From Mercurialis annua (lineage: Eukaryota; Streptophyta; Magnoliopsida; Malpighiales; Euphorbiaceae): a DNA stretch of 64,000 nt. Of this stretch, positions 61,901-64,000 are shown piece after piece (positions within the stretch are counted from its first letter, which is position 1; the number at the start of each line of letters is the position of its first letter). Location: the NCBI RefSeq assembly GCF_937616625.2, contig NC_065575.1:30007001-30071000 (forward strand), read 5' to 3'. A program made the position numbers and the translations under genes. The notes under the pieces were generated by a model. It had not been told where the DNA came from. It ran no database searches and saw only the letters and a list, made by a program, of their open reading frames with translations.

Positions 61901-62885
61901 AAACGTTTGGATTGGTTTCGTAACGTTTTAAACGTTTGGATTTGTTTCTTAACATTTTTAAACGTTTGGCTTAAATTGCTAAAAACGGGAAATCTTTTGA
62001 TTTGTTTAGTAACGTTTTATACGTTTGGATTGGTTTCGTAACGTTTTAAACGTTTGACTTAAATCGCTAAAAAGGTGACACGTTTGGTTTTGTTTCGTAA
62101 TGTTTGTAAATGTTTGGCTTCAATCGCTTAAGAGGTGAAACGTTCGGTTTTGTTTCTTAACGTTTTTAAACATTTGGCTTAAATCGCTAAAAATGTGAAA
62201 TGTTTGGATTTGTTTCGAAACTTTTTAAACGTTTGGATTTGTTTCGTAACGTTTTAAACTTTTCGCTTAAATCGCTAAAAATGTGAAACATTTGGATTTG
62301 TTTTGTAAAGATTGTAAACGTTTGGCTTAAATTGCTAAAAAGATGAAACGTTTGGTTTTGTTTCGCAACGTTTGTATACGTTTGGCTTAAATTGTTAAAT
62401 AGGCGAAACATTTGGATTTGTTTCGTAACATTTGTAAACGCTTGGATTCGTTTCGTAACGTTTTAAACGTTTTGCTTAAATCGCTAAAAAGGGGAAACGT
62501 CTGGCTTCAATCGCTAAAAAGGTGAAATGTTTTGATTTGTTTTATAACGTTTGTAAACGTTTGGCTTAAATCGCCAAAAGGGTAAACGTTTCGATTTATT
62601 TCGTAATGTTCTTAAACGTTTGGCTTAAATCGCCAAAAGGGTAAACGTTTGGATTTATTTCGTAATGTTCTTAAACGTTTGGCTTAAGTCGCTAAAAAGG
62701 TGAAACGTTTGGATTTGTTTCGTATCATTTTAAACGTTTGGATCGGTTTCGTAACGTTTGGCTTAAATCACTAAAAAGGGGAAACATTTAGATTTGTTTC
62801 GTAATGTTTGTAAATGTTTGGCTTAAATCGCTAAAAAGGTGAAACGTTTAGATTTGTTACGTAACCTTTGTAAATGTTTGGTTAA
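55911..62885. repeat. Most homogeneous HOR run (five consecutive units)
   Basis: Successive marker spacings are 1386, 1385, 1385, 1385 and 1434. Units share rare variants in neighbouring pairs. CTTAAAGTGC occurs at about 58171 and 59556, and CTAAATAGG at about 58478 and 59863, both exactly 1385 apart. CGTCTAGCTTAAATC is shared by four units. The 1434 unit carries an extra CCAAAAGGGTAAACG monomer near 62575-62640. Confidence 0.9.
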
Positions 62886-64000
62886 ATTGCTAAAAGGTGA
62901 AATGTTTGGATTTTTTTTGAAACGTTCGTAAACGTTTGGCTTAAATCATTAAAAAGGTGAAACGTCTGGATTTGTTTCGTAAAGTTCGTAAACGTTTCGC
63001 TTAAATCGCTACAAGGGTGAAAAGTTTTGATTGGTTTCGTAACGTTTTTAATGTTTGGCTTCAATCGCTAAAAAGGTGAAACGTTTGGATTTGTTTCTTA
63101 ACGTTTATAACGTTTGGCTTAAATCGTAAAAATGTGAAACGTTTGGATTTGTTTCATAACGTTTGTGAATGTTTAGCTTAAATTGCTAAGAATGGGAAAC
63201 ACTTGGATTTGTTTCGTAACATTTGTAAACGTTTGGCTTAAATCGCTAAAGAGGTGAAACATTTGGATTTTTTTGTAACGTTTGGCTTAAATCGCTAAAA
63301 AGGTGAAACGTTTGGATTTGTTTCGTAACGTTTTAAATGTTTGGATTGGTTTCGTAACGTTTTAAGCGTTTGGATTTGTTTCTTAACATTTTTAAACGTT
63401 TGGCTTAAATTGCTAAAAACGGGAAATCTTTTGATTTGTTTAGTAACGTTTTATACGTTTGGATTGGTTTCGGAACGTTTTAAACGTTTGACTTAAATCG
63501 CTAAAAAGGTGACACGTTTGGTTTTGTTTCGTAATGTTTGTAAATGTTTGGCTTCAATCGCCTAAGAGGTGAAACGTTCGGGTTTGTTTCTTAACGTTTT
63601 TAAACGTTTGGTTTAAATCGCTAAAAATGTGAAATGTTTGGATTTGTTTCGAAACTTTTTAAACGTTTGGATTTGTTTCGTAACGTTTTAAACTTTTCGC
63701 TTAAATCGCTAAAAATGTGAATCATTTGGATTTGTTTTGTAAAGATTGTAAACGTTTGGCTTAAATTGCTAAAAAGATGAAACGTTTGGTTTTGTTTCGC
63801 AACGTTTGTATACGTTTGGCTTAAATTGTTAAATAGGCGAAACATTTGGATTTGTTTCGTAACATTTGTAAACGTTTGGATTCGTTTCGTAACGTTTTGA
63901 ACGTTTTGCTTAAATCGCTAAAAAGGGGAAACGTCTGGCTTAAATCGCTAAAAAGGTGAAATGTTTGGATTTGTTTTATAACGTTTGTAAACGTTTGGCT

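Larger units (their letters stand above)
31260..64000. repeat. Higher-order repeat block, ~1385-bp period, of the 60-bp satellite
   Basis: Diagnostic monomers recur in fixed order: ACGGGAAATC, CTTAAGAGG, CGTTCGGTTTTG, AAACTTTTCGC, TAAAGATTGTAAAC, GTATACG, CCAAAAGGGTAAACG, GTATCATTTTAA, TTACGTAACC, GCTAAAAGGTG, CGTCTGGATTTG, CTACAAGGGTG. Using ATTGCTAAAAGG (ATCGCTAAAAAGG at 34807) as marker, copies fall at 32236, 33590, 34807, 35311, 36694, 37960, 39227, 40613, 41998, 43384, 44709, 45125, 46509, 47893, 50514, 51949, 53276, 54486, 55911, 57297, 58682, 60067, 61452 and 62886. Most spacings are 1383-1386. Others (1266, 1325, 1210, 1434) reflect gain or loss near multiples of 60. The first recognisable copy starts near 31260 and the array runs off the right edge. 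Confidence 0.93.

Noticed and set aside
31649..63845. Many 60-84-codon open frames on the minus strand (and some on plus) in the satellite
   Set aside because: They are periodic with the 60-bp repeat, have ~20-residue repeating low-information sequence rich in Phe, Thr, Lys and Asn, and appear or vanish with single repeat variants. They are not genes.
22632..64000. CRISPR-like regular repeats
   Set aside because: The units are contiguous with no unique spacers between identical repeats, there are no cas genes, and the context is a plant satellite.
22632..64000. CENP-B box in the satellite
   Set aside because: The TTTCGTAACG and ACGGGAAA stretches resemble parts of the box, but the required spacing of TTCG, A and CGGG is not met in the consensus units I checked.

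Overview
The window looks like nuclear DNA from a flowering plant. It holds no host gene that I can support. It is built from a very large AT-rich tandem repeat (minisatellite/satellite) array and from LTR retrotransposons of the Ty3/gypsy type. The one element with a readable interior carries Gag-Pol of the plant chromovirus kind, most like the Tekay/Del clade. Its primer-binding site matches the plant initiator-Met tRNA. The species cannot be told from the sequence.

Layout. Positions 1-4377 are the 5' part of a minus-strand gypsy-like element: a 3187-bp LTR (1191-4377), a primer-binding site (1175-1187), and about 1.2 kb of non-coding interior running off the left edge. Positions 4378-5585 are tandem repeat. 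Positions 5586-15157 hold a 9.57-kb plus-strand element inserted into the repeat with a degenerate 5-bp target duplication. It has a 2791-bp 5' LTR, broken gag and pol, and a 3' LTR shortened to 1303 bp by a 1487-bp internal deletion. Positions 15158-20305 are tandem repeat. Positions 20306-22631 are a minus-strand solo LTR, probably truncated, with TATAAATA near its 5' end. Positions 22632-64000 are uninterrupted tandem repeat.

The tandem repeat. The basic unit is about 60 bp and consists of two related half-units of about 30 bp. To the left of about 31.2 kb the units are divergent, with only local, old duplications (about 0.56, 0.85 and 2.4 kb). From about 31.2 kb to the right edge they are organised as a higher-order repeat (HOR) of about 1385 bp. 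Copies become more alike to the right, and four consecutive marker intervals are 1386, 1385, 1385 and 1385 bp. Smaller recent duplications (504, 416, 999, 1210 bp) are nested in this block. The many short minus-strand reading frames in it are by-products of a 60-bp unit divisible by three, and I do not call them genes.

How the parts relate. The plus-strand element is dead: it has five in-frame stops, at least three frame changes, loss of the protease active-site Asp, and LTRs that differ by roughly 5% by eye. The most unusual signals are in the LTRs. (i) Tandem modules have a shared core, GTAACTCGG...CTCGGGAC, enclosed by module-specific but self-complementary arms, which looks like stem covariation; they occur in two different LTR families. 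(ii) Six back-to-back short hairpins form a GC-rich island in the left LTR, and a comparable chain of hairpins lies in U3 of the plus-strand element. (iii) A candidate intron runs from a GTAAGT in the 5' LTR to a pyrimidine-rich AG just before gag.
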